Origin: CAZMSQ01 sp964569025
Lineage (GTDB): Bacteria; Bacteroidota; Bacteroidia; Chitinophagales; Saprospiraceae
NCBI GenBank assembly: GCA_964569025.1
Contig: CAZMSQ010000046.1
Span: forward strand, 1-15,788
Length of the DNA: 15,788 nucleotides
Reading direction: 5' to 3'
Part shown: positions 15,302 to 15,788 of the stretch, in pieces
How the letters are laid out: each line of letters opens with the position of its first letter
How positions within the stretch are numbered: position 1 is the stretch's first letter
Notes under the pieces: generated by a model
The model's database searches: none
Seen by the model: the letters and a program-made list of their open reading frames with translations, nothing else
What the model was told of the DNA's origin: nothing
Program-made: the position numbers and the translations under genes

Positions 15302-15788
15302 TCATTCGATGCGTATAATACGATGGGTTTGGGTATGGCCATCAGCGGTGATCAGGAGGAGGTATACACCGGCGGGGAGGGATGATGTGGGCAGGGTTAT
15401 TTGGTGAAGTCCACCAGGCAGGACAGAGGGGGGAAGGGCTATCGCGACGTGTTGGCTGAGAAGTGTGGTAAGGCGTGCGGTGACTGAGGCCACATCCTGA
15501 AGGTGCACCTCAAGGGTGATTGCCTCCCGGAATGGGTTGGGCCAAACCCTGCTATGCCAGAAGGGGGTGTCCGATTGATACCTTTGCCGGACTCCAGCTG
15601 CAGTAGACTGGTTCCCGGAAGGACTGGTCATGGGTTCGGTATCGATGAAGCTCTCCCAGGGAGAGATGCATGTCCCGATGCGTGCATAGAAGGCGCTGCC
15701 TGATTCGGCCCGGAATCCGGGGGTCAGAGTAATTGTTTCACCGGCCTGGAAAATGATGGTATCTCCGGATTGGATGATTCCGTTGCTT
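15302..15788 (-). CDS. T9SS cargo protein, C-terminal part with sorting domain (cut by window edge)
   Basis: The frame is open from the stop at 15302 through an internal ATG at 15631 to the window end, so this is the last 161 residues of a longer protein, not a 109-residue one. Reading from the edge, a repeat-like segment comes first, ending TITLTPGFRAESGSAFYARI then GTC; this I-x-L-x-PGF-x-G-x-F-x-A-x-I pattern is common in Bacteroidota secreted proteins just before the sorting signal. After a Ser/Gln-rich linker comes a type A T9SS sorting domain: WPNPF, then about 60 residues of beta strands, LPAGVYLLLI and a basic RIIRIE end. Such proteins cross the outer membrane by T9SS and are released or anchored at the surface. 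The N-terminal functional domain is outside the window. Confidence 0.85.
   Translation of the reverse strand, partial: SNGIIQSGDTIIFQAGETITLTPGFRAESGSAFYARIGTCISPWESFIDTEPMTSPSGNQSTAAGVRQRYQSDTPFWHSRVWPNPFREAITLEVHLQDVASVTARLTTLLSQHVAIALPPSVLPGGLHQITLPTSSLPAGVYLLLITADGHTQTHRIIRIE

Overview
The window comes from the chromosome of a member of the Bacteroidota. Four things show this: parts of the type IX secretion system (T9SS) and gliding machinery (PorP/SprF, GldK, GldL and the first codons of GldM), a T9SS C-terminal sorting domain on a cargo protein, several Bacteroidota-type families (OMP_b-brl-like barrel, TlpA/DUF4369-like thioredoxin protein, lipoproteins), and candidate promoters of the Bacteroidota type (TTG or TTTG near -33, about 19 nt, TAnnTTTG near -7). 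Base composition looks close to balanced. The exact class (for example Saprospiria or a relative) cannot be fixed from this sequence.

Layout. (1) Positions 1-3574, minus strand: porP/sprF, gldK, gldL, gldM (gldM cut by the window edge). This is the order of the porPKLMN operon of Porphyromonas gingivalis, but with a 428-nt gap after porP and a 202-nt gap holding a stem-loop between gldK and gldL. (2) Positions 3630-6778, minus strand: a tight three-gene run encoding a small conserved protein, a PhnP-like metallo-beta-lactamase-fold hydrolase and a YyaL/SPATA20-type thioredoxin-domain protein. The last two appear to start with TTG. (3) Positions 6870-8070, plus strand: an outer-membrane beta-barrel protein and a lipoprotein, divergent from region 2, with two face-to-face promoters in the 91-nt gap. 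(4) Positions 8264-9802, minus strand: an exported beta-lactamase-fold serine hydrolase, meeting region 3 at a strong bidirectional-looking terminator. (5) Positions 9859-11766, plus strand: a large exported protein that I cannot assign. (6) Positions 11838-13808, plus strand: a PaaG-like isomerase and a PaaH-like 3-hydroxyacyl-CoA dehydrogenase, consecutive steps of aerobic phenylacetate breakdown. (7) Positions 13871-15199, minus strand: an exported thioredoxin-fold protein. (8) Positions 15302-15788, minus strand: the C-terminal end of a T9SS cargo protein, running off the window.

How they fit together. GldL and GldM form the proton-driven inner-membrane motor. GldK and PorP belong to the periplasmic/outer-membrane part of the machine. 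The gene at the right edge encodes a protein of the kind that machine exports. The rest are cell-envelope and metabolic housekeeping genes. I see no tRNA, rRNA, insertion sequence, CRISPR array or phage gene. The region looks like ordinary core genome; the least explained items are the 635-residue exported protein and the control signals inside the gld cluster.
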